Positions 11,379 through 22,339 of a stretch of 64,000 bases of DNA are shown piece after piece (the first letter of the stretch is position 1; each line of letters starts with the position of its first letter). The DNA lies in the NCBI GenBank assembly GCA_910574455.1, contig CAJSYZ010000004.1, positions 1,736,001 through 1,800,000 on the forward strand, in the 5' to 3' direction. The notes under the pieces were generated by a model. That model saw nothing but the letters and a program-made list of their open reading frames with translations. It made no database searches and was not told the DNA's origin. This DNA is from Trichaptum fuscoviolaceum. Its lineage: Eukaryota > Basidiomycota > Agaricomycetes > Hymenochaetales > Trichaptaceae. The translations under genes and the position numbers were made by a program.

Positions 11379-12914
11379 TAGTGGCATGGAAAATGAAGTG
11401 ACTGAGGAACGGGAACAAAGACAACGGATCGGGATAGTTGTGTCCTAGGTAGCCGGAGTATCCGGTTCACACGCGATATTCACTTGTGTTAGTCGCGTCA
11501 TGTAGACCGTGTGAAAAGTTAGTTTTCTTCCCCAACCACTACGTGTGGGGCAAGACTTACGGACGACGGGACGACGACTGCGCTATGTGCGCAATCGACA
11601 AGACCGATTGTTCCTTTGACCACCAATTCAGGGGCTCAACAGCCATCTCTACTACTGGGGATTCTTCTGGACAACTGTCAGAACACAGTTTTCTTCTTCT
11701 GGACTTCTTGCGAAGAAGACATACGGATGGGTAATTCAAGTCTGCGCATCTGCACGTGCATCTAGTTGTCTGGTTTCTTTTACTGGTTGTTTTTTTGATC
11801 TGGGTTTCTCTCTTGTTGAGGTGTCTGCTTGCTGGATTTTCTTTAGGCTATGCTTGGCTGACTGAGTATCTGGTTGCTCTTTTGCTTGCTATCACTGCTC
11901 AGGACTTGTTAAGACAAACTGCAGGACTATCCACTTCTAGAGTGCTAAGCTGAGTCTCTTCTTTGAGCTGTGGCTTATGCTGTTTTCTTGCTATTTTTCT
12001 TGTGTGCTAAGTCTGGCCTTGCACGGTGAACCGCTTCAGCAGATATGATTTGTAAGTTTCCTTCTTTGTATGTAGTACTTAGATACATCTGTATTTGTAT
12101 TTACGTTTAAATATATATATATATTTGATAATGAACCAAGCGTGCTATAATTACTAGTGACCCTAATATGGATAGAGCATTGTGCCACGTTAGGAACATG
12201 TCAGAGCCCTTATCATAGTATTACCTGTTTTAGCAATATGGTGGTACATTGCAAGGGCCCGGCAATATTGTGGCCCATTGCAAGGGCTCACAATAATGTC
12301 GGTCCATTATCACCAATTGTAGTGACTACAATACTGGGATAAGGTACCACCTACGCCTTATATATGTGTACATATTAAGATTTCTCATTACCATGCATTA
12401 TGGCTCTACAATGTATATACAAGGGCCTTATCTGAAATTAGAGATTTTCGTGATGTGAGGTGAAGGCACAACGTAGTATTTGTTGCTGACTAATATTCCC
12501 ACGAAGGACAGTGGCAGGTATCCCACGGCAATTTAGGGGATACAGTGCCCTTTACTCCCAGTGGGAGTAAGGGAATTACCAACACGACCGTGACGCGTTG
12601 CGTTCAACGAGTCCTCCTCCCTCTCTCTCTCTCTTTCCACTTTGTCGTCCTCCATCCATCCCCTCCTCCATCCATCCATCCACAGGATGGCCTTCAAATC
12701 TATGTATTTATGGTTCTTATGGTATGTAACTATACTCTTCTCATATTTTATCTTCTTTTTCTAATGATTTACTACTGTGCCACCTGTGCGTGACTGTATG
12801 CTTGCATGCGTTACACGCCTGCCCACTGGCACTGGCAGTCTAGCACGGTGGCAGTGTCACGCGGGAGCACGCGTCTCTTCCTCATCGACCACAACAACTC
12901 CTCAACGCACAGCG

Positions 12915-13757
12915 ATGGACGTTGACTCCGTGAAGCTTGCCCGCGAGGCGCTCTGTAAACGACCCAACGACTACAAGCTCAAAGCCGTTCTCGGAAAAGG
13001 CGGGTTCGGCCGTGTCTACCAGGCTGTGGACATCTCTCATCGCGAATACGGCAAGAAGGTCGCGATTTCAAGTAGATTCCACGCGCAAGCGTCGACCGAG
13101 ACAGTCGGGAGATGTTTTTTACAGAGAAGAAGACCCTTTCTGACCTGACTTTGCTTAAATCACCCAATTTTACCCTTCTAATAGTATCCGTCATGGACCC
13201 GCACAACTTCATCATCATCCAAGGTCTGGTTGCCAGCGGTACTTTGCTAGGAGCGACGCCCAACACGAAGAAGCTATTCCGCATGCATGAACTCAAGTTC
13301 ATCATGGCGCAACTTGTACGTCTCCCTTTTCTCCTTTCCCTCGACTGGTGACTAGTTGGCTTTGCAGTGCTATGCCGTGGGCACCTTGCACGATCAGGCC
13401 GTCGTCCATCTTGACCTCAAGCCTGACAACGTCTTCATGGATGAGCAAGGTCGGCTCGTCATCGGGGGTTTTGGCCTCGCGCGCGTTTTCAAAGGATATG
13501 TGGTAAGCATTGACGAGGTACCAACTTACAACGACTATTGTCACAAGACTAAGGGCAAGTGTGGCACGACCGGCTACATGGCACCAGAAATGCTCCGCGG
13601 CGACCATTACTCGTACAAGGCCGACAATTTCTCCATTGGCATCATGTTCTACGAGCTTGTCTTTGGCAGGGTGTGTTCAGACTTGACACTCTTACTGACA
13701 CCGCCTTCGCGTTTCTAGCTGCCTTTCCGTGGGAGGGTGGGATCGCAAGGATCTTGA
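12915..13757 (+). pseudogene. Decayed AGC-like Ser/Thr kinase with GGFG for DFG
   Basis: The ATG at 12915 starts MDVDSVKLAREALC. A glycine loop LGKGGFGRVY (about 12985) is followed by YGKKVAI, where the expected lysine codon is lost in a frame change near 13068. The frame resumes with EKKTLSDLTLL, the hinge region (VMDPHNFIIIQGL) and, after an intron near 13315-13367, VVHLDLKPDNVFMDEQG (about 13400). The metal-binding DFG reads GGFG (about 13467). CGTTGYMAPEML and KADNFSIGIMFYEL follow. The C-lobe ends abruptly after an intron at about 13670-13719. Loss of the invariant Lys and Asp and the missing C-lobe mean it cannot be a normal kinase. It lies between two transposon blocks. Confidence 0.7.
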
Positions 13758-13859
13758 AGCCAACGCACGGTACAGGAATGCGTTCGTCCCTCGATGGTTC
13801 CGCAAGCATTGACTCGTAGTTCATTAAGCTCATTTGTAATCAATTGTATGTAGTTAGTA

Positions 13860-14402
13860 TTAATATAATATAATATGCTTTTCATTCTATCATCCTGTGT
13901 GAAAATAAGAAGGCCTGTAAGATTTACACGGGGTTTGTATCACCTTATAGTAAATATAAGTCTCATAATCCATTATAATCTCTCACAATCACATATAAGC
14001 ACCATAAGTCTGGTAGCAATTATAAGCAAATACGGAGATGATAATGTCTGCAATCGATCATAAGCCTTCATAATGTAAGATAAGGGGTACAATAACTATG
14101 AAGATTATATTGCATTTCAAAGATTACAAGGCCAGTAATCGGTTGTAATGTCCAAAAGATATTATTGGCATTGTAAGCTCATATAAGGTAGACTGCGGTT
14201 TATAGTGAATTACTTGGGAATATAAACGGTATATGACGATTATGACGATTTTGGGGTCTTATAGGCGATTACGCAGTCTATAATCCGTTTCCCTTTCTCC
14301 CGATGACGAACATCGGGAGCTTTCATATGGTTAGGTCTATTCTTTTGCAAAAAGAACTACCCCTAAGAGGCCCTATTGGACCCTGAAATCCGTTGCCTAA
14401 GG
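13860..14402. mobile_element. Dispersed AT-rich element, inverted copy without foldback insertion
   Basis: Bases 14278-14402 are the inverted, uninterrupted counterpart of 4565-4669 plus 6816-6845. Leftward it continues into an AT-rich tract with many ATAAG and TTATAA words. No coding sequence is seen. It gives the pre-insertion sequence for the foldback element at 4668-6815. Confidence 0.55.
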
Positions 14403-14860
14403 TGCAGCCACACTGGCATGATGAGTGCACGTGATTGTCCACGGAAACAGCCTGCTTCTGGTAAAGTAGTAGTAGTACCGATCTCGAGAGTCGAGGTGAA
14501 CTTTTAGACACCTGCTTCTATCAGTCTCAACCTACATCAGTCAATTGGGCTCGTTGTCAACGAATGATTGACATGTGTTGCCGTGATCTTCACGGAAGTA
14601 AAGATGACATCCATGAGAGCGGTCGAAAGCGACGCCGCGGCAGATATATATACAACAAGAGAAGCTGATAGTGAGTTGACCACCAACCTTTGAACCTATA
14701 GCGATCCATTGTCCAACCTACAAGCCTCCGATCCACGATTGCGGACTTCCGGGCTATCCGGAAAAGCAGGATCGCACATATATACATACATGGCGGTTAA
14801 CAAATCTACACTTAGCATAGCCACAGATGCAACTTCGCTGCTTCCATGTCCGCCACCGTG

Positions 14861-16393
14861 CTATTCTGATACACCCAACGAAGAACGCAAGTAACCGAGT
14901 ACCCGCTTGGGCCCGATTAAAACGACAACTACAACAACAGAAAGGGGAACAAGAACGACAGCGCCTGTTCGAGGTTTGACTATTGGTGAAAGAGTCAGTT
15001 ATTGTTCCGAATCTATATTGGGTATCTCACTTGTGCCAACTACGCTCCATGCTCGTCGCCTTGTCTCTCGCGCAGCGGCACGTATATCCCGGAATATCAT
15101 GGGAATGAACTTTTCTTCACGTCCATGCAGACGAGAGAATAACGCGGACGTTTGCTGACTAGAAATAATGTCCAAGAATATCGCCTGAGCCTGCTGTGCT
15201 GTCGGACGCTCGGATGGAGCACGACGAGTCATTTGTTCGCAGAGCGGATGTAAGAATTCCATATTTGTGTACTTCTGAAGTGTAATGCCTCAGAATCAGA
15301 TGTGAATGGAGCAGGCTAGTTTACCTGTAAAAAGTTGCGTTTATACACATTTCCCAATGTGAAGACGTCAACGGGAAAGGGGTCATACATTCGCAGATTG
15401 TCTAGCTCCGGGACTTCTCCGTCTGCGGCCCTCGAACCCCGAACACGTCGACGGACGTTAGGATCTGGAAAGTAGGACGATTCACCAAAGTCGACTATAT
15501 AGTAGCGAACCGAGCCTGCTTCGCGTCGTAGAATATACGGTGCATGCTTGGTGACGTTATCTGGCAAGCGGTCTTTCCACGAAGGATGAAATCCTTTCGG
15601 GTAAAGAGGATGTCCATCCATCATTATGTTCCCGTCGGACAAGTCTCTGAAGCGCCAACCCGTGAGCATGCTGTAGTCATCTTCTATCTGAAACTATACC
15701 TGTGGGCAACACCAGAGTTGTGAAGATAAACTAGACCCTAGAAGTAGTTCAACCCAGCTGCCTTTGAATAGATAAAATTGAAAGCATACTTCAAGAGTTT
15801 GTTTTATGAAGTCTACCACCTCATCCACGTAGAAGAAAGGGGGATCGTTAAATCTTCGTAGGACGGGCATCACAAGATAGCCCATGTCATCTTCCTCTTC
15901 ATCGATGAAGTAATCGAAAATAGGGACACAGTGGTTCGTAGGATCCCGCAAATTCTCAGGTTCAGACAACATGCGAGCAATAGTAACTTCCCTCGTTTCC
16001 GCTAACACCTTCTTGATTGCAACGATTGCGCCATCAGACAGACGCTTTGCATCCATGACAGCCTCTATCTGTACTTCATGTTAGTTTAGTTCATTGATGA
16101 GCCAAGAAAAGACTTGCTATGGACTCGAGACAATCGTCACAGTAATATGGAGACACATCCGTCCCAAGCCATGATGGCGTCCAGTCCGGTCGATAACGGC
16201 GTCGTAGTCGGTAGCCGTGCGATAAGAGGATATGATAGTGGTCTGCCCACCAAAGTTCGAATATATTCCGCTCAAATTCACCTCTTTCGGTGATTTGTCT
16301 ATAATGATCGACTCTCCAGGCCTCACGAACGGAGATATGGGCTTCCGGAATATCTGGGAAGGCAGGATCGTCGTCTTCAATGCTATGAGACAT
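14861..16393 (-). CDS. Family B kinase-like protein B1, tail-anchored
   Basis: Start ATG at 16393 (MSHSIEDDDPAFPD), preferred over the in-frame 16495 codon because the paralogue B6 starts at the same place. Exon 1 gives the family block WWADHYHILLSHGY, RPDWTPSW and PYYCDDC. A GC..AG intron (16129 to about 16079) precedes MDAKRLSDGAIVAIKKV, which supplies the VAIK lysine. Next come YLVMPVLRRFNDPPFFYVDE, the loop GLVYLHNSGVAHRDLSDGN (the HRD codons are split by an intron at about 15650-15690), YYIVDFGESSYF and the C-lobe YDPFPVDVFTLGNVYKR and RAPSERPTAQQA. The last exon encodes a membrane helix, VVLVPLSVVVVVVLIGPKRV, then a short tail ending at 14861. Head to head with A2. Confidence 0.85.
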
Positions 16394-16900
16394 GGTCAGC
16401 GATGCGGACGTGTAAGCAAGAGAGGATGAGAGATGTGATGAGCTCGACTGCGAATGTTGGACGTACGAAAATGAACACGTGCGGCGATGATGCACCTAGT
16501 AGTAGATAGTGAAATTCCCACCGGAACGTATACATACTTCAAGCTAGGTAAATATGGTTACATAGGTACCCACATCTCCGACTCTATAATTGCCGACTCG
16601 GATGTAACTTGAAGTAACTAAACACAACTTCCATTTTTGGACTTTGGACCCTTATTCTTCTCACCGTCTAAAACAGGGCAGATCTGCACTGGCAGAAGAA
16701 ATGCGCTGTCATTTGCACTGCACACAATACGTAACGGTGACCCGCTGAGAGATCTCTCATTTCCCTTCCCGGGGCCCCTCCTTCCTTCCTTCCTCAATCT
16801 ATGCTCCTCAGCTCTAACACTCTTCGGCGCTTTGACAAGTAGTCAATCTACTACTTATATTAGATTCGGAGAAGCTCCAACACCACATCGACTACTGACA
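16394..16900. promoter_or_regulatory. Shared upstream region of B1 and A2
   Basis: 507 bases separate two divergent start codons. It contains GCACTGGCAG (16686-16695), a word that recurs between the other divergent kinase starts, and pyrimidine-rich stretches (CTTCCTTCCTTCC near 16790) of the kind found upstream of fungal genes. Promoter function is inferred from layout only. Confidence 0.45.
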
Positions 16901-19843
16901 ATGCCTGTTCCACCATCGGTATTCCGTACTTTCTCTCAGACAGCCACTACTCTGACTTGACATTAACTGATTGCCAAAAGTTGATAGAGGAACTTACCAC
17001 GAGTCTCGACGAGCTCAGCGGATTAATCAAACTCGAAGAATGTCGGAACAGCAATATATTTGGGACCGAGGAGGAAGACCGCTTTATCCTCTTGATTGCA
17101 AGAATGGTAAAACGGTGAGTACTCTACAATACAAGCGCTAACTCACGCACTACTGATAACACGTGGAAAGACACGAGGAGATTATCCAGAGCTTGCGGGA
17201 TGAACCAGCATATCATGAACAGCAGACGTCCGATCGTGGCTTATGGGAAACTATCTGCTACGCTGCGACAAATCTCTTGGGAACTACTGTTACTGCAGAT
17301 CAACTGAGGGTTCAAAACATAAAGAACAACATCGAGAACTACAAAGTTTTGGTCCGCGTTAGTATTCGATTGCTCTCCATTCTTCCGTCATGAGTTAAAC
17401 TCATGCTATCTGATCTATACTCAAGACTGTTACGCAAATCCGTCGGAAGAACTCGATTATATATGCCTTGGCACTTTGCGCAGTCTTCAAACCACCACGA
17501 CCTGAATTGAACTTCACATTGAATGGTAGGATTGTATATCTCAATTACAATATCTGAAAGTGAACTATTACATGGCAGAGTATTTCAAGAACGCAAGCAT
17601 GAAAGAAAGGGGTACAGTACTCGTGAATATCTATAACTCTAAGCCAGTGACTGACGACACTTTTTGTGCATATCTCTAGAGGTCATCCAGATGAGAGCAG
17701 AAAAGCTATATGAATCAAGTAGGACGGCAGCGTTTATAATCGATTTTCCACAAGTACGATTTAGATCAGTGTTATTCGCCGCTCTACAACTAACATCGCA
17801 AAAAAAAAGCTCATCACAGCTGGCAAACTCGTGGGCTCGGCGGCGAATGTCACGAGCTGTGTCAACAGCTTGTCCAGGAACATGAGTGACACGCTCGAAT
17901 GCTTCCTTTATGTCCCTGATAACTCATCATTGGATAAACTGGTAGAGCATACAATCAGGTGAATATCCAACGCATTCTAAATGCCTGGTCCGGTAACATT
18001 GATATGTTACAACACTCTTTTGTAGAACGACTGAGAGATTATACCAGTATTTCGCTACTCCTGCCTTTCTGGAAGCTCTTCAGACAGTATCACAGGAGAG
18101 AAAGTATGTAAACAAAATGTTGAATACTTGGGAAGACCATATATCAGTACGCTTAGGCCCTTTGCGAATATGAAACATTGACTCTATCGAGCACTTCTAG
18201 GCCATAGTCGAGTATTTACCCGATTTCGATGATGATAAACTGCAACCCCCGGTGCCGAGCGATCCTTCAAATTATGAAATGAACGACGAAGTACTTCGAG
18301 AAGTGGAAGAATGGAACCGTATTGTCACTCCGGACTGGTCTACGATGACTTTTCCCAGCCATGCAGCTACAAAGGAGCTGTTGAAATTAAGTGCACAAGC
18401 TCTGACATATTCAAATATCTCATTAAGTGCTTAATTTCTGGAGCTAGCTTTACCATGACCCTAATAGTTGTTGCAGAGATGCCCAGGGCGCTTAACATAG
18501 CGGTTGTTATCCGGGGGCAGGCAAATGACAAGAACATATTTGCTGATTGTGAGGGTGGCTTCGCTCGCGTGTATGGGATAACACTCGACACACCCATGAC
18601 TGTGCGAACTCTGAAGTCTCCATTTCTTCGAGTGTCTGATCAACGGTAGTTCAGGCATCCATGCCAACCTCACGTTACAAATTTCCATCGGCTCCGCACG
18701 ATGTATCTATCAGCAAGGTATCTGCCTGTTTAGATTTCATGACATTCTTATTCTGAAAGAATTGCACAGGTTGCAGTGAAAGTAATCAAACCCGTAAAGG
18801 CTATGCCTGCTAATCAACTTTATTCGAAGGAGAATGCAACCTGCGCGGTGAGTAGAATTGCTATAGTGAGTCTCAATCAAAGACAGAATAACATTACTAC
18901 TTTTCAGCGAGTTATCCGTGAAATGCGCGTTTGGAGCAAACTGAAGCACAGTAATATTCTTCCTTTGCTCGGACTATGGGATGCCTTTGCCGTTGAAGCC
19001 TCAAGAGCTCGCTACCCTGTTGCAATCTCTCCGTGGATGGCCAATGGCGATCTGCATGAATACTTATGTGACAATGAACAAATTTCTCTGAAAGATAGAT
19101 TAAGTATGGTAAGTGCAATATTAACTTATTCTGTTAATTATATACTTCTTATGTCTTCATAGATGCGGGACATAGCTGATGCTTTAGCTTATAGTATGTG
19201 ATTGTTGCTTCTCATATGACTTCACAAATTAATTTATCTCCTTTTTCTATCAGTGCACAGTCAAAGAAACGTTGTCATACACGGTGACCTTAAAGCGGTG
19301 AGTGGATACATATGTCTCTTGCTGGTGTACGGAGAAATGACGGATGTGAAGAATAATGTGCTGGTGAACGACGGAAAAGTGTATTTGAGCGACTTTGGCT
19401 TATCAAAGATGAAGGACGGTGTGACCGGTCAATCGTCCGCCGTACATGCGAACATCCGATGGGCTGCCCCAGAGCTCTTCAAAGTCAAGAAAGATTGCAA
19501 AGCCAGTCCAACATGTGAAACGGACATGTTTTCCTTCGGCTCTGTTTTTTTGGAGGTATGTGAGAACATCTTTAATCATAGGTCGCAATCATTAATTGTA
19601 TTATAATGCAAACGTCTCGTTTAGGTACTAACAGGAGACTATCCATGGGCGCCCTTGAATGATTATGAAGTGCAGCAGCTTCGGCATGAACAGATCATAA
19701 GTGTTCCGGATAAGCCGGATAGTATCAGCAAGGAGTCTCCTTATTGGCAGATGATGAAGAAATGTTGGAGGGTAGAGCCTGTGCTTCGTCCTACGTCTTC
19801 TCAGGCATTGGCTGCCATTGAAGACTGCATCCAAAAGCTCTAA
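16901..19843 (+). CDS. Family A TKL-like kinase A2
   Basis: The ATG at 16901 gives MPVPPS, then an intron to LIEELTTSLDELSGLIK. The helical N-terminal region spans about 16970-18430 in many exons (FGTEEEDRFILLIARMVKR near 17070; SIIYALALCAVFKPPRP near 17455; LITAGKLVGSAANVTSCVN near 17800). The kinase domain has GGFARVYGITLD (about 18560), VAVKVIKPVK (about 18776), EMRVWSKLKHSNILPLLGLW (about 18930), VVIHGDLKA (about 19270), NNVLVNDGKVYLSDFGLS (about 19352), WAAPELF (about 19461) and KKCWRVEPVLRPT. All catalytic residues except the R of HRD are present. About 14 introns are needed. It is head to head with B1. The role is unknown; the architecture suggests signalling. Confidence 0.85.
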
Positions 19844-20414
19844 TCTGTTAACGAATTTCTTTAGTAATAAGACTAGGTAATACATCGTGCATCTACATAC
19901 GAGCGTAAGCATGGCAGATCATAATTGCACTTCTTGAAGGGTCACAGCGGATCTAAGCGCCATATCAGAAAGGCTCAGATAAGAAAGAATACAATGCGAG
20001 GGAAAGAGCGGAGTTCTGGGTTGCTCGGGCTTTGGATGTGGATAGCTTCTCACAGGATGCCTTATTGTATCAGCGCTTAATCACATGAAGCTGTCAAAAC
20101 ACCCTTACAACCAGATGAGACCAGAGATAAACAAGGCCAATAGATCGCAACGACTATGCGGAGTCAATACTACTGTTTGCATCAAAGACCATGCACACTC
20201 AAATGTACATAATTATGTCCGACCCCACAGGTACCGAAAAACAATGAATTGATCTAGTCAAAAACCGTTACGCCATCCATAGCCGTCCGCATTGAAATAT
20301 TAACAATCGGAGTTAATCCAAAGCCCGTGAAGGCAAGCGAAAGTCATAGATATAACGGCCCAGGCATAGCAGAGACAGTGCGAGATTTCGTATCAAAGGC
20401 GACGAGACATCTTT
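19844..20414. other. Intergenic region between convergent A2 and B2
   Basis: This 571-base stretch lies between the 3' ends of A2 and B2. No open frame with recognisable similarity, RNA gene or repeat was seen. Confidence 0.4.
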
Positions 20415-21952
20415 CTAGTCTCCCCGGCTCCCGAAGATGGACTTTATTCGAGATAGGATCTTTCGAGGACCCGGTAATGTGAGTAATGTCACGATTGTGA
20501 TGGGCACCAGCACGGCCACGGTTACTGGAGATAGCACTGGAGACAATTGAACCAATCAGATGCCTCTAGATCGGGAAAAGCAGATAAGTTACACATACAC
20601 AATACTTTGAGCTCACGCAAGTATGAGACAACATCATTTGCGACTCGCGCTCCCATTGGTCCACTCACGCTTCTCAGACGCCAGCGCAATGTTGGGCCAC
20701 GAAGTTTTGATTCTATATTTTCGAAAATTTGCATAGCCTGTCTTGCTTTAGGGCGATCGGAAGGCTGCAGCTGAGTCATTGCATCGACAAGAGGCGCTAG
20801 AAACCCTAGGTTCGTGTATTTCTGTTCCATCATGTCAGCGAACATAAGGAAAAACAAGTAGGCCCACTTACGGACTGAAAGTTGCGCTTGTAAACCATTC
20901 CCAGTGTGAACACGTCGACAGGGAAAGGATCATAAGGCCAAACAAGACTTAGTTCAGGGACATCCTCATCTTGCGCAATTTTCCCTAGTACGAGCCTCTC
21001 TTCATTCGGATCTTCAAAATACGAGGATTCACCGAAATCCGTAAAATAGTACTTCACAGGCCCCGCTTCCATTCGTGACTTGTGTACAACTTTGATTCGG
21101 ACATCTTTCGCTGTCACGTCGGGCATTGAAGGATGAAATCCTCTTGCATCATAGAGGCGTCTTGCGTCAACCATAATATTTCCGTCCGATAAATCCCTGC
21201 GGTAGCCGCATAAGTATCCAGACTGGCGTGATGATGGGTCAGTTACCTATGGGCCACGTTGTTGTCATGGATGTAAACAAGTCCCTAATGCAAGAAAAAT
21301 GAAAGTCAAAAGAAGAAATGCGAACGCTGTCAAGTCAACAGACCTCGAGAGTTTGCCGCACGAAGTCCACCACTTCCGTTACATAGAGGAATGGCGGGCC
21401 ATCGAAAGGAACCAGCAAAGGCATCACGAGGAAGTCAATTTCTTCGGACTCCAGGCAGAAATGGTCCAATATAGGGACACAATGGTTCGACGGCTCCCGT
21501 AGGCGTTCAGGGGACGATAGCAATTTCGCAATATGGATTTCGCGACTGTTCCTCTTCACCTGCTTGAGAGCTACAACCTTGCCGTCTGCCAGCCTCTTTG
21601 CATCTATGACCTTGAATCCCTATGCACGCAATTAAAATCTCGTGAGGTTGACCCAAGGGATGCAACGTACTATATGTCGAATCGAATCCTCACAAGCATA
21701 CGGAAGCTTGCTAGTACCAAGCCAGGATGGCCTCCAATCTGGATGGAAGCGAGGCCGCAGCTTATAGCCATGAGTTAGAAGAGCATCATAGTGGTTTCTC
21801 CACCAAAGCTCATCGTCCATGAGAGCGAAGTGGCCATACACTTCCGTTTCACTGCGGAACCACTCGATGCCTTCGGGTTCCTGAATATCATATCCCTCTG
21901 GTAGATCGACCGAGTCATAGTTGATGATATCATCGAAGTTTGAAGGATTCAT
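20415..21952 (-). CDS. Family B kinase-like protein B2, tail-anchored
   Basis: Start ATG at 21952 (MNPSNFDDIINYDSV); a longer in-frame extension is unlikely because family members start just upstream of the WW block. Exon 1 has WWRNHYDALLTHGYKLRPRF and PDWRPSWLGT. Exon 2 starts after an intron near 21670-21620 with VIDAKRLADGKVVALKQV, then YFDFLVMP-type hinge sequence (IDFLVMPLLVPFDGPPFLYV). HRD is assembled across an intron (GLVYIHDNNVAHRDLSDGN, about 21195-21290). YYFTDFGESSYF (about 21045), YDPFPVDVFTLGMVYKR and PSDRPKARQAM follow. The final exon gives TVAVLVPITIVTLLTLPGPR, a membrane helix with the GPRK motif, and stops at 20415. Head to head with A3 over 387 bases. It appears intact. Confidence 0.82.
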
Positions 21953-22339
21953 GAAGACAGAGCTAGAGGAGAGCAGAAAGTTGGGCAAGCAGAACGGGCG
22001 GGTACAAAGAGTTGAACAACGTGCACGCGGTTGCACAGCCACTGCCAGTGCTGAAGCAAGGACCCGAAAATTTGGTTCAAGTTCATCAAGGGACAATTTG
22101 AACTTGAAGGATACATACGCACAAACAATTGTCAATAAGCGCCCAGGGGGGCTCATATAGAAGGTGCGTTTCGACGGATACGTGTAGATGCGTGCAACTC
22201 TTGTTCTTGTTCTACAATTGAAGAATCACGATGGAAACTGCGACCGGCTTCTTTTTTTGCTGTCATCAGATAAAAGTCGAAGGCGATAATTCTCGATGTA
22301 TCCCACTAGCAGCTCTCACCATCACCGGACTCTGTGCCA
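21953..22339. promoter_or_regulatory. Shared upstream region of B2 and A3
   Basis: 387 bases between divergent starts. It holds CACTGCCAGTGCT (22040-22052), an imperfect palindrome also seen upstream of other kinase genes here. Inferred bidirectional promoter. Confidence 0.45.

Larger units (their letters stand above)
9287..12455. mobile_element. Inverted-repeat DNA transposon, copy 1, with nested insertion
   Basis: Both ends carry the terminal inverted repeat CATCACGAAAATCTC (9287-9301; reverse complement at 12441-12455), and similarity between the ends extends to about 20 bases. A second, 3'-truncated copy starts at 54546. No transposase is visible, so it is non-autonomous. Sub-terminal repeats of about 29 bases containing CAATATGGTGGTACATTG occur three times at about 12233-12315. 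A TA-flanked element is inserted at 9552-11378. The target duplication of this outer element is not resolved, so its superfamily is open. Confidence 0.7.

Noticed and set aside
12970..13757. Functional AGC kinase gene
   Set aside because: Lysine and DFG Asp are lost, the frame changes near 13068, and the C-lobe is missing.
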